Below are positions 1 through 10,236 of a DNA stretch of 64,000 nucleotides, piece after piece. The translations under genes and the position numbers were made by a program. The notes under the pieces were generated by a model. The model did no database searches and was not told the DNA's origin. It saw only the letters and a program-made list of their open reading frames with translations. How positions within the stretch are numbered: position 1 is the first letter of the stretch; every line of letters starts with the position of its first letter. The stretch spans positions 3,903,400 through 3,967,399 of the forward strand of contig JAZBQD010000026.1 of the NCBI GenBank assembly GCA_036583965.1. Direction: 5' to 3'. The stretch is from Prunella strophiata (taxonomy: Eukaryota > Chordata > Aves > Passeriformes > Prunellidae).

Positions 1-1189
1 GTACCTGAAGCTCAGCTTTGCAAAGTTGCTTCAGTGCCAGCAGAGGTGCTGAGGCACTCACTGGGGCTTTTCACAAGCACCTGTGGCAGCCTCCTGCTGA
101 GGCTTCCTGGCTATTCCCATGGCAAAATGCAGTGGATTTATGGGAAAAGCAGTAGCCTGGCACTGAGAAGCCTTCATCCATCACCCTGCCCTGCCCCAGG
201 CTCTGTGGGAGCTCTGAATCCTGACAGCCCCCTGTCTGAAGGGGGAGGGAGCTGGGGGGGCTCTGAGCATCACCAGAGGGGATGGATAAATCAGCAGCAG
301 CCCTGCCTGAGGCTCAGGGCTGTGGATGTGCAGGAGCCACCCCCTGTCCCCTGCCAGCTCTGGTGGCCCTGCTGGGGTGGGTTTGCCATAAATCCATCCC
401 TGTTTACCTCACAGGCAGCTGGAGCCAAGCCCAGGGGGCATTGGAAAGCAGCCTCTGGATTTGTAATTTTGTTCTTTTGACTCTAATGCCTCATTTAATA
501 TTTCACAGCCCCAGCAATGCATTCCTGTGCCAGAGACAAAGGCTGGCTGCAGGTTCAGCCACTGGCATTTACATTATTAGGCTGGGGCTCCAGAGCTTGT
601 GCTCAGGAGGTGAGCAGTGTTCTTCCTGTGCTCCTAGCTGGAAATACAGGGTTGGCAAAAACTTTTGGCACTTGACTTTGAGTGCTGATCCAGCTGATGG
701 TTATGGATGGTGGAGGATAATCGGGATAACATTGCTTTTGGAAACTTTGCCCCAAGTTTGCTTTAAATGTGAAGTCTGGACTTGGGTGAAGCCATCAAGA
801 AGAGTGTTGGGCCCACACAATCCCAAGTCAGAAACTGTTTCCAGTGCTCCTGTTCTGAACAGCTTCCAGACCCTCTAAATACACAGGTTTAAATAATTGC
901 CCTTCAGTCTGGAAATATTGGCTCTTCTCTTGTATCAAATAACACCTAATGTCATTGTTGCTGAAGGCAACTAGGATGAAATTGCCTGCCTTATTTTCCC
1001 CAGTGTGTTGGCTTTATGCATTTGGCAGCATTTGGAGTCAAATCAATCTTGCTTTCCTCTCCTGGACAGGTACTTAGTTTTGCTGATGTCAGGGTACAGC
1101 TTCAGTGCAGAGAAGGGAGAGGAGGCAGATCATGGCTGAGAGCACAGGGCTTGGGCTGCCAAGCCCCACAGGCTCAAGGAAGCTTGAAG
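1..1189. other. Non-coding DNA, no gene seen
   Basis: Open frames here are short, lack splice-site support and resemble no protein I know. Composition is typical of GC-rich avian intergenic or intronic sequence. I see no classifiable repeat before the CR1 that begins near 1.19 kb. Confidence 0.6.
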
Positions 1190-1193
1190 CTAG

Positions 1194-1700
1194 TGCATTA
1201 AATCACAGGATGGTTTGGGTTGGAAGGATCTCAAAGAAGACCTCACTCCACCCCCCTGCCATGGCAGGGACACCTTCCACTGTCCCAGGCTGCTCCAAGC
1301 CCCATCCAGCCTGGCCTTGAGCATTTCCATGCATGGGGCAGCCACAGCTGCTCTGGGCAACCTGTGCCAGGGCCTCACCCTCACTGCAAACCCCTTTTTC
1401 CTTTTGTCTAATCTAAACCTGCCTTCTGTCAGTCTAAAGCCATTCCCCCTTTCCTATCACTCAATGCACTTGTTAAGTCTCTCTTGGAGCTCCTTTAGAT
1501 ACTGGCAGGGCACTCTCCAGATTGAAGAGGTTCTCCAGGCTGAAAAATCCCAATTTTCTCAGCCTGCCTCAACAGGAGAGGTGCTACAAGCTGAGTTTCC
1601 CTGGCCCAATGCTTCTACCTTCTGCAGAAAAGGGCTGGCAGAGGTCTGGAGAGCTCAGTTTTGTGAGTGCTGATGTCCCACCTGCTTGGGGGTTTGTGCC
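1194..1700 (-). mobile_element. CR1 LINE fragment, antisense
   Basis: Read on the minus strand, this ends with the hallmark CR1 3' segment, in which a CCTTCCAACCCAAACCAT motif (seen reversed at about 1208-1225) follows a stretch about summing up and truncating a small-block consensus. Further in it carries the usual 'lead-in' to a GCCCAGAG-type block (reversed around 1355-1375). CR1 is the dominant avian non-LTR retrotransposon and inserts as 5'-truncated copies. The left boundary (3' end) is fairly sharp at about 1194; the right boundary is approximate. No reverse transcriptase frame survives. Confidence 0.85.
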
Positions 1701-1978
1701 TGCTGTGACCCAGGAGATGCTCCCTGGCCTGCCCCATGAAGCTCCCCCTATGGCAAAGCTGCCTTTCACATAAAGGGCATTGGATGCTCTGAAGAGGAGT
1801 TTGAAGGGACAGCTCTCCTTACTGGAGTACCTCAGGACCTGTGGGGACTCCTGACCTGTGGATGGGAGGGCAAATCAGCTTCCAGAGGAGTTCAGGGGGA
1901 TGTGCTCAGGGACCCTGAACATTGAACATGTACAGCATCCCATGAGCTCTGAGTGCCCAACTGGCTCACACAGCCAGA

Positions 1979-2157
1979 CCTTCCCTTCCCTTCCCTTCCT
2001 TCCCTTCCCTTCCCTTCCCTTCCCTTCCCTTCCCTTCCCTTCCCTTCCCTTCCCTTCCTTCCCTTCCCTTCCTTCCTTCCCTTCCCTTCCCTTCCTTCCC
2101 TTCCCTTCCCTTCCCTTCCCTTCCCTTCCCTTCCCTTCCCTTCCCTTCCCTTCCTTT
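1979..2157. repeat. (CCCTT)n / (AAGGG)n pentanucleotide tract
   Basis: About 178 bp consist only of C and T on the + strand, made of TTCCC units with a few TTCC tetramer interruptions. The minus strand is therefore (AAGGG)n-like, with runs of three G every five bases. The long 'proteins' in all frames (FPSLP or GREGK repeats) are translations of this tract and not genes. Confidence 0.97.
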
Positions 2158-2159
2158 GC

Positions 2160-3595
2160 TGTCTCTTCTCTCCATCTCTGTAGATGATTCCTTCCATCCT
2201 CTTCCAGAGGCCTCCTGCTGCCTCTCAAATCTTTGTTCACCTCCTTTAAGCACTGCAGCCCACTCCAGGACCTGAAATGCTGAGCACACTCAAGATTATG
2301 GCTGTCCCTCTGGGCAGGGGATCACCCCACTCCCTGTGGGGTGCCAACAGGCAGCCTGGTGGCAGCTGGACAGAGCCCTGCCAGGGTGCTTGAGGTGCCC
2401 AGGGGATCACCTCCCTGGGCACACAGATCTTTAGGAAGCAGCTCTGTTGCTCAGCTGGTGCTGGTTTGAGCCTTTTGCTTTGTTAAACTGCCTTCATCTT
2501 GACCCATGAGTGGTTTTTTTCCATCTTCTTTTCTCCTCCCACCCCATCCCATTCCCTCTCCTGCTGAGGAGGGGAGGGATAGAGCAGCTTGGTGGGCACT
2601 TGGTATCCAGCCAAGGTCAGCTCACCACAGGAGTGCAATCTTCATTCCCTGCTTTATTTGTGCTGTGACTGCTTTGGGCTAGTTACCTTTAATTACTGGC
2701 TCTGCTGAGGCTGGTTGAGTCTTTTCCAGGGAATGGTTTGGAGGTCCTTGCTCCCAAACAATGAAAAACTCACCATCACTTATCTTTTAAATCAGAGTTT
2801 ATTTTTAGCTGGTGCCTTCCATTCAGGCTGCTTCTCCACACCTGCACAGAGAACAGCCCTGCAGTCCTGCTGCTCACAGGAATGCTCTCTCCAGCCCTGC
2901 TCCACAGCTGAGATGTGATATTCAGGAGGACAGCAGCCCCCATCCTGCTTGCCTTGATGTTGAGCTCAGTTTTGGCAATTCCTTCACTTTGATCATCCTT
3001 ACAGAGTGGAAAAGTCTTCTAAGCATGTACAAAGACATTAAAGCTCACACAGGAGAGAGCAGCTGAGAGTCCCCTGACTCTGTGAGAGGAGCTCTGCTTC
3101 TTTCCTGGGGGCTGGGAGCAGAGCTCAGTGAGGGGACAAAGTGTCTGCTCTGGATCCCAAAGGGCTCGAGAACATGAGTGTCATAAAGCAGGAGATGGGA
3201 TTGTTTGTCCTGAAATAACTGGTGTTTAAAACAGGCTGAAGGGAGCTGGGAGCAGCCTCAGCATTCCCCAGCCTGTTGTTTTCCTTCACACGCAGCCCCA
3301 GGAGCAGAAACTGCTGCAAGGAGTTCCTTCAGCAGCACTGGCTCCACCAGCAAGAGCTGTGCTCCCTCCAGCACTGCAGAAAGGGGGCAGTGAGCAGGGA
3401 AACTGTCCTTCCACTCATCCCACCCCACTGGCCATGGCTCTGGGACAGCTCTCTGGGGAGACTCTTTGGGGGACACGGTGCTTTAAACACAGTGAGGCAC
3501 CGTGGGATCCTTTGGATGCAGAGTGACCCACACCCACTGCCAAACCCATCCCTTGGAGCTGGGGGTGTCTGGGTACAGAACCCCCCCCCCAGGAT
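2160..3595. other. Non-coding DNA, no gene seen
   Basis: I see no exon-like frame with flanking splice sites and no classifiable repeat. A run of ten C at 3581-3590 sits immediately left of the LTR-like element. Confidence 0.55.
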
Positions 3596-3596
3596 C

Positions 3597-4189
3597 CCCT
3601 GATGGGGAGACCCCTAAAAAGTTCTGTGCCAGGATTGAGTGATGAAGGGATTTTTGGGTTTTTTCGGTCTTCAGGTTGTTTATTTTTTCTCTTATCAACA
3701 GTTCAGCATGCTGTCTACATCTCAGACTTAGCACACAAAGAGAAAGGACACCAAAAAAGTCACAAGACACAGGTTCAAGGTCTTTTAAAACTATTTTGTC
3801 CAATTAACTCTTAGAACATATTTTATTTCTACCTTTCTACCAATAACTAATTGTTTGTCCACGCAACATCTGCACTGTGGCTCTTTCTAACCAATCACAC
3901 TGTGATTCCAACAGAGCAGAAAATGGAGCAGATAAGAACAAGAAGGAGATCAGACAATGCCCAAAATCCTCCCTCTTGTCTCCTATCTACCTCCATACTA
4001 AAAACCCAAAGCTCCAAGTTTTTCACCCTGTGATAAACTGTACCACTATCTATTTCACACACTCACGGATTCCAATTCATCCCAAAGTCCTGGAAGCTTT
4101 CTCCATGGATGAAGGCTAAAAGCAGTAGTTCTCCTGGGGGATCAGGACTTCTCAGGACAGGCAGAGAAACACTCCCTGTGCCCTGGGTT
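3597..4189 (-). mobile_element. Retroviral LTR-like element, antisense
   Basis: This AT-richer block differs from its surroundings and matches my memory of a common songbird LTR read on the minus strand. A minus-strand AATAAA polyadenylation signal (tttatt near 3690) has T-rich sequence beyond it, as in the R/U5 part of an LTR. The 8-mer CCAGGATC occurs at 3589-3596 and again at 4190-4197 and could be a target-site duplication. However, the ends it implies are not clean TG...CA, so the boundaries are tentative. No internal retroviral genes adjoin it, so it would be a solo LTR. The family is not certain. Confidence 0.6.
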
Positions 4190-4197
4190 CCAGGATC

Positions 4198-7100
4198 TGG
4201 GGAGTGTGCCCCCGTTTCCAGCAGGGAGGGGTGTTTGGGGCTGTGTGCCCACGCCGTGCTGCCCGCCTGACCCTGCTCCACGCAGGACGAGATGCCAACG
4301 AGAGGGCAAAGAGCCCTCATCCAATTATTGTGCTATATTTGTACATGAGAGAAGGGAAGTGAGCAAGAGCCACGCTGCTGCTGGGAACTTGATGGCTTTA
4401 GGTGAATTGAAGGCACTCCAATTAAGGCTTTTTTTTTTTTCTTTTTTGCACAAAATTCTTCCCTTTTCCTCTGCCTGCCTGGCAGGATGGACTACCTGCA
4501 GTGCTGCCTGTGGCTGCAGGGGAGTTGGGTTGTGCATCCCTGGGGGTGCAGGGACAGTCAGGCAGCATCAGGGGACAGTCTGTCCCACCAAGGGGTTTGT
4601 GATAATGCCCTCCTGGCACTGGCCATGCACAGAGTGAAATGAAATGCACCATTCTCCTGATGGTGCTTCAAAATGCCATTAAGGGATCAGAGCATGCTCC
4701 AGCCCCGCTGCTGGCAGCAGGCAGGGGAGTGAAATAATTGATTGGCTTCTCCCTGTGATCCAAAAGGGTTTGGATGTCAGGCCATTCGTTGTGGTGGCTG
4801 GAATGCTAACACAATCCATCGGAGTGCAGCCCCAGAATGGGTGACTGTACTAATGGCTAATCCGGGGTGATGGATGGCCTGGGGGAGATGCTGCTGCTGA
4901 GTAAGGAGGAGCAGCAAGAGGAGAGTGAGGCAGCAACAGGCTGGGACCCAGCAGGCATTTTCCCAGCCAGTGTGGGAGCTGGAAGGGGCAGGCAGCTTGG
5001 GCAAGTACCCCTGTCCTGGCCCCTCTGCTCAGGGTGGTCACACAAGAGGTAACATCTGAATTTAGCCACTTGGTCTGGACTACAGAGTAACAAAGAGATG
5101 GCAAGCCCTCTCTCTGTCCTCTCTGCAGCCCTTTTTAAAACTCAGATATATTTCCTTATTTTGAATCAAAAGTGCACTGGGGTTGCCAGCATCTTCAGGT
5201 AAATGAAAGACAAAGCTGAATGCAAAAGAGAGGGTATAGAAATATTAATATTAGCAATCCCAGTCGTGCTAATTAGCAGCAGACAGGGGCTGATGTGTTC
5301 CCCAGCACACCAGCCCAAACTTCCTGTGGATCTAGTGACTGGTCCTGCCTCCCCAGGCACATCTCTGTGTTTTGGGAGCATTGCTCCTGGTTTGCACTGG
5401 GCTGAGCAGGAGCAGAGGTGGTGGCTGTGGTCCCCCTGCCCTACTTCAAGGCCTGCCCTGAAGGAGATGTCCACTGGGGAAGGTTTGACTGCATCCCACC
5501 CCCAGAGCATGGCTCGTGCTGAGCATTCAGTTCATGGCCAAGCTGGTGGCTCACAGGAGGAGCACTGGGGTTTGTCAGACCCCTGGTTCAACCTGCACAG
5601 AGGGGACCATGCTGGGCTCCCCCAGCAGCACCTTTCCTCCCAAAACACTGCTTCCACACCTGCATGCAAGGGAACAGATTGGCTTTAAATGGCTGCAGCT
5701 CAAGGAACCTCTCTTGGTTATTGATCACCTACTGATTACTCCAGCACTTGGTATTCAGCTTGTAAATAAGATTACAAGGTAAATCTAAAATGGAAGCAGA
5801 GGGATGATAAAATTCTGCTCATTTACAATAAGCTCAAAGAAATTTCCCCCCTTCCCCCCCTCCAGCTTTATTATGAAGTCCAATAAAATACCCTGGGGAC
5901 AAGAAGGAAGAGAGAGTAGAAATTCAAAGGCAACATCAAAAGGCATCTCTATTTATTTTAGAGTGTCAACAGGCACAGAGAGATGCTCCCAGCCAAATGT
6001 GGCAGCTGCTCCAAGTGCAGCAGCCCAGCCCCTTAAGGCCCTGCCATCCCCAGCCAGCTCTGCTCAGCCCAGGCCTTCACCTGCCCTGTGCTGGAAAGAC
6101 AAGCCCAATCCCATCCATTTCCCTCAGAAAATCCCAGAGAAGTTTCTATTTTGATGGCAAGCACTTCAGGTGTTAGATGGGGAGCTGAGTGTCCACTGTT
6201 CTCACTGCTTCCAGCCCATCTCTGCAAAAGAGTGAAAACCCAAATGCTCTGTGGCTAAAACCAAAAAGGTATTCCTCTTCTCTGTGCTGCTGCAGGGCTG
6301 CTCTTTGGGCTTCCTAGCAGTGCCAAGTGCCCTGGATCTACCACCACAAGCTGAAGGAGACTGTGATTTAATGGCAGGATGTTTAAGACCTATGCCCACC
6401 TTTGCCAGCCTTGGAAACATCAGTCTTGTGATATCCAGTGGCTGGAGTAAGCCCCAGCTGCTGGAGTCATGGGAATTCATGAGGATTTTCAAACCTGGAA
6501 GAAGCCAGATTCTTCCACTGGACAGCCATGGGAGGTTTCTCCCAGTTCCATCCTCTGGGGGCAGGGGAAGCATCTGAGCAGCAGCCAGGACACCCTCCCA
6601 GGGACCTGTGCTGGCACTGCCCAAAAGGCAAGGCTTCTCTGCACCTCCTTTGTGGATGCTACTGCTTCAAGCAAGGGAAAAGAAATCTCAAGTTAATTTA
6701 GGACCTGACACCCTCCAGGTGCTCCAGCAGCAAGGCTCAGGAGGATGGGCTGTCCTGCCTTTCCCCTCTGGGCTCTTTAGGAGACTACAGAACCTTTTGT
6801 CTGAATTGTGCTTTTCCCCAGGACCTCTTGAAGTGATTTGCCCTCAGCAGGAATTTTGCCAAGTTATTATCATTCAGAGTCATGCCAGGGGCAGCTGGAG
6901 CCCCCATGCCCTGGGAAGGTTTGGGCTCCTGGTGCTTAGAGCAGGTTGTGTCCTTGCTGCTGGCAGTGGCACCCACCAAGGGTGTCACACTGAGTGCCAG
7001 CACTGAGGACAGAGCACTTCTGTGGCAGTGTTCCCTCAAGAATGAGGCTTTCAAATATAGCAGGATTGACTCGAAATCCCAGATTAATTCACTTTTAAAT

Positions 7101-8557
7101 ACCAGCTCTTGGATTCTCATCCTCTGCTTCTAGGTGCATATCCCCAAGCCTCAGTGGGTGTTTATGAGATCTTGAAATTTAATCCTCGAAGAATACATTA
7201 AAACTTCAATTCCTTGTGCAGTCCAGTGATTCTGGAGGCCTGGAGGAACAAATAAACATTCTGAGACAATCAGAACCAGCAAGATTTTGTGCTGGTGGGA
7301 CTGGGCCAGCAGCAGTGCTGATCCCCTTGGGGCAGTGACAGCCTGCACAGCCTGAGGCATTTATAAGGTAGATTGAATGAGGGTTTTCACAGCCTTTGGG
7401 TAGCCACTGAGTTCCCCCCTTTTCCTGTGTTAAGAGAAGGCAAAATCCTTCTCTTAACTTCCTTCAGGGCTTCTGCTTGTGATCCACAGAGTGTCCATGG
7501 ATTATTTCTTGGGGTAAGGAAAAAGATAAAGTGTTTGAAGCCTCTAAGTGCAAGGGTAAATTTCCAGAGGGGATTGTGCCTCCTGGAGAAATTTCAGTGG
7601 CATCTACAAAGCCTTTCACATGCAGTTTCTGGCTGCCATGGGATGGGGCTGCCCCTGAGCTGTGGAATCATTGGCATGAAGCTTCCAGATATTTGCAAGC
7701 CCAGCTGAAGGTCCCCTCACCCTCTGTATGTTTTCAAGCCCACAGCCTCACCAAGCTGCTGGGGAATCTTCAGGTTTTCAGCAGAGAAAGCCCCTCCAGC
7801 CCCAAAGGAACACCTATCCCACTCCAAAACCCCACTGCTGCTGGGCTGGAAAGGCTGGGGAGCAAAACCTGCAGCCTCATTTCCCCAGCAAGAACAGACC
7901 TCTCCAGCCTTCAATGCACCCACAAAAATTCATAGCCATGCTGAGAAAAAAGAAAAAAAAAAAAAAAAAAAGCAGCTTCCTGCTGTCCAAAAAGGTGAAA
8001 AGACAGGACAAAGTTAAAAGCAACTCCAAAAATGACTGCTGAGAATAGAAATACCCTTGTGTAACCATGGCTTCCTCAGCACATGCATGCCTGAAATGCA
8101 GGTGCCTGTTGCTGGCCCTGCTGTGCTGCAGCCACAGCCTGGGAAGTGGCCCAGGAAAAAGCTCCACTCCTGCCTGTGGGTGATGCTGGGGACAGTGATG
8201 TCCTCAGCCCAGGGTGGGGGTCCCTGTCCTCAAAATGCCTGAGTAGGAGGCAGAGAAGTGGAAACCCAAAACCACTAATGACCCCTTGTCCCAGAGGTGC
8301 CTGAAGGAGCTCGGCTCTCTCTCTGCCAGAGCCAGCCTCAGTGGAGGGGCTTTCCTGGCTGGTGTTACAGCCCCCTCCCCTTGGCAGCACAGCTGAAATC
8401 CTCCTGGCACTGCCAAAGGCCACTGTGCCCCCAGCCCAACCTTTCTGTCAGTTGGGTGCCTTTTGATCCACACTGGCAGAGAGCACCCAACACTGGAGGC
8501 TGCCTGCACTCCCCAGACCCACCATCCTGCTGCCACCAGCTCTTCCACCCCCAGGCC
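4198..8557. other. Non-coding DNA with an A-rich tract
   Basis: No exon is supportable. A poly(A) stretch of 19 A lies at 7953-7971 and could be the tail of a decayed retrocopy or a simple repeat; I recognise no parent gene to its left. The rest is unclassified GC-moderate sequence. Confidence 0.55.
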
Positions 8558-8563
8558 CTGCAC

Positions 8564-9166
8564 TGTTGGGAAGATGAAACAGGAAAGCCTTATAAATATG
8601 ATTGTCTGGCAAAAGATTTTGAGACTGTAGAAACTATAATTGAGATTTAAATGAAAGCAAGCTTTGAAATACCAAGCCTTAGTTACTGAAGGTGATCCCC
8701 TTTTTACTGAACAATACCCTCTGCTTACAAACAAGTCCAAGGGTCAGAGCAGCCCATACAAACTTAGCAAAAGGAGCCCAAAGAGTAGCTTTTAGGGTTT
8801 AAAATATAACACAGTATAATAATGTAAGAATTCTTATAAGCTGTATGTATATGCTATAGAATTTATATCTTATACTAAATTAGTTAGTGAAAATTAGAAT
8901 ATTCAACACAGAAGAAGGTTTATTGTATTGTAACAGGAGCTTTGTCCTCTTACACTCTTACTCTCTTACTCTCCTGCCTCTCTCTCTCTCTCTTTTTTGC
9001 CTCTCTTTCTTTCTCTCTTTTGGGCCTGCTCTGAGCTGCTGCTGGCAGCTCCAAGCAGGGCCCCTGCACCCACACCCTTTGCAATAAACCACATATTCCA
9101 AAACCTGATTGCAGAGATCTCTCATCTCCATCCATCCCAACCATCCTACCCCCCATCACTCCTACA
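8564..9166 (+). mobile_element. Solo LTR with 6-bp target duplication
   Basis: The element starts TGTTGGGAAG and ends CTCCTACA, giving the TG...CA termini of a retroviral LTR. The hexamer CTGCAC stands directly before it (8558-8563) and directly after it (9167-9172), so this is an intact target-site duplication. Inside are a TATA-like TTATAAATAT near 8590, a pyrimidine-rich stretch at about 8940-9020, and an AATAAA signal at 9083-9088. With only one LTR and no gag, pol or env, it is a solo LTR left by recombination between two LTRs. Six-base duplications are typical of class II (ERVK-like) avian retroviruses. The subfamily name needs a repeat library. Confidence 0.88.
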
Positions 9167-9172
9167 CTGCAC

Positions 9173-9940
9173 CATGGAGGGATTTATCATGCAGGCAGGG
9201 AACAGGGGAATAAACACGTGCCAAGACTGAGAATGCCAATATCTGAATGCCTCCAGTTCCTTCCTCCAAATAAATCACTGTGTGACTCTAATTATCACAC
9301 TTGCCCTGGCTACACACTGCCTTAGTGTGGAAAATGAGTGTGGAGGATTTATTCCTGCTGATCCTTGATCTTTCATTTTTGATATTAAAGCATGTTTCAC
9401 TCATTGCAATGTAGATTAAAGTAAGGGAGGCCGTGGGCAGGCTCTGGTTGGGTGCTCCCTGTCCAAGAGCAGGATGGTGCTGGCCCCTGCTCCCCTCCAC
9501 GCTGACTCTGTGTCAAACCCTGGCTCAGTCCTGTCTGCTTTCACCAGCACACTTCCTCTGCACGTGGATTTATGGTTATTTAGACACCAAGACTAGGGAG
9601 ACTGCTGTAAATGTGTTATTTTCACTGAAGGGACAGGTTACAGCAGAGCTTACAACCCTGCTAGATGCAACAGATGTGGTGGTTTCTGAGGTTTTAAGCT
9701 TTCCTAAATAGATGGCCATCCCTGTCAGTATGAATCAGCTCTTGCTTTCAGAAAAGCTTGCTTTCTTTATTTTGTTACAAGAGCCCTTGGCCTTCAGTGA
9801 CTAGTTTGCATTGAATCTTCAACAATTGTGAAATCATTTCTCACACAGCCTGGGAGTGTGCTACAGAGCCCAAACCTTTTTTGCCCTATTTTGCAGTAAC
9901 AGCTTCTGCAGGGGGGTGGCACCTTGGCCACTTACACAGG
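9173..9940. other. Non-coding, AT-rich stretch
   Basis: No gene is seen. The segment at about 9230-9430 is AT-rich, repeat-free to my eye and rich in homeobox-like TAAT cores, so it could be a conserved non-coding element. That is inference from composition only. Confidence 0.45.
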
Positions 9941-9941
9941 G

Positions 9942-10236
9942 CCTTGGCCATGGGTGCTAGGCACAGTTTGGGGTCACTTGGCATGGGCTGGCCCAGCCTC
10001 AGCCCCAGTGGGTGCAGCTGTGAGCAGCAGGTGAGCAGCACTGCCAGCAATGAGCCATGGGCTGCCCAGGTGTGCTGAGCAGCCACCAAAGGGAGCACAG
10101 GGCACACAGGGGCAGTGCATGAACATGAGGGGATGAAAGGTTGGGCTAAAGAACAAGAAGGGCTGAAGCTTGCAGCCTTCTGAAATGGTTTGGTGTTACT
10201 CTGCATGGGTTGAAGCCCTCTGGAATTGTGTGGTGG
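9942..10236. repeat. Dispersed repeat, copy 1
   Basis: About 295 bp are closely similar, in the same orientation, to 54438-54741 inside the gene. They share long identical runs, for example around 10008-10045 and 10048-10098. Differences are scattered substitutions and small indels, as expected for two old copies of an interspersed element. I cannot name the family: it has no CR1 3' end and no clear TG...CA termini. Confidence 0.85.

Noticed and set aside
1858..2289. FPSLP/GREGK repeat proteins on both strands
   Set aside because: All are translations of the (CCCTT)n tract.
7945..7971. Poly(A) as evidence of a processed pseudogene
   Set aside because: No gene-like sequence with a polyadenylation signal precedes it and no target duplication was found; a simple A-tract is enough.
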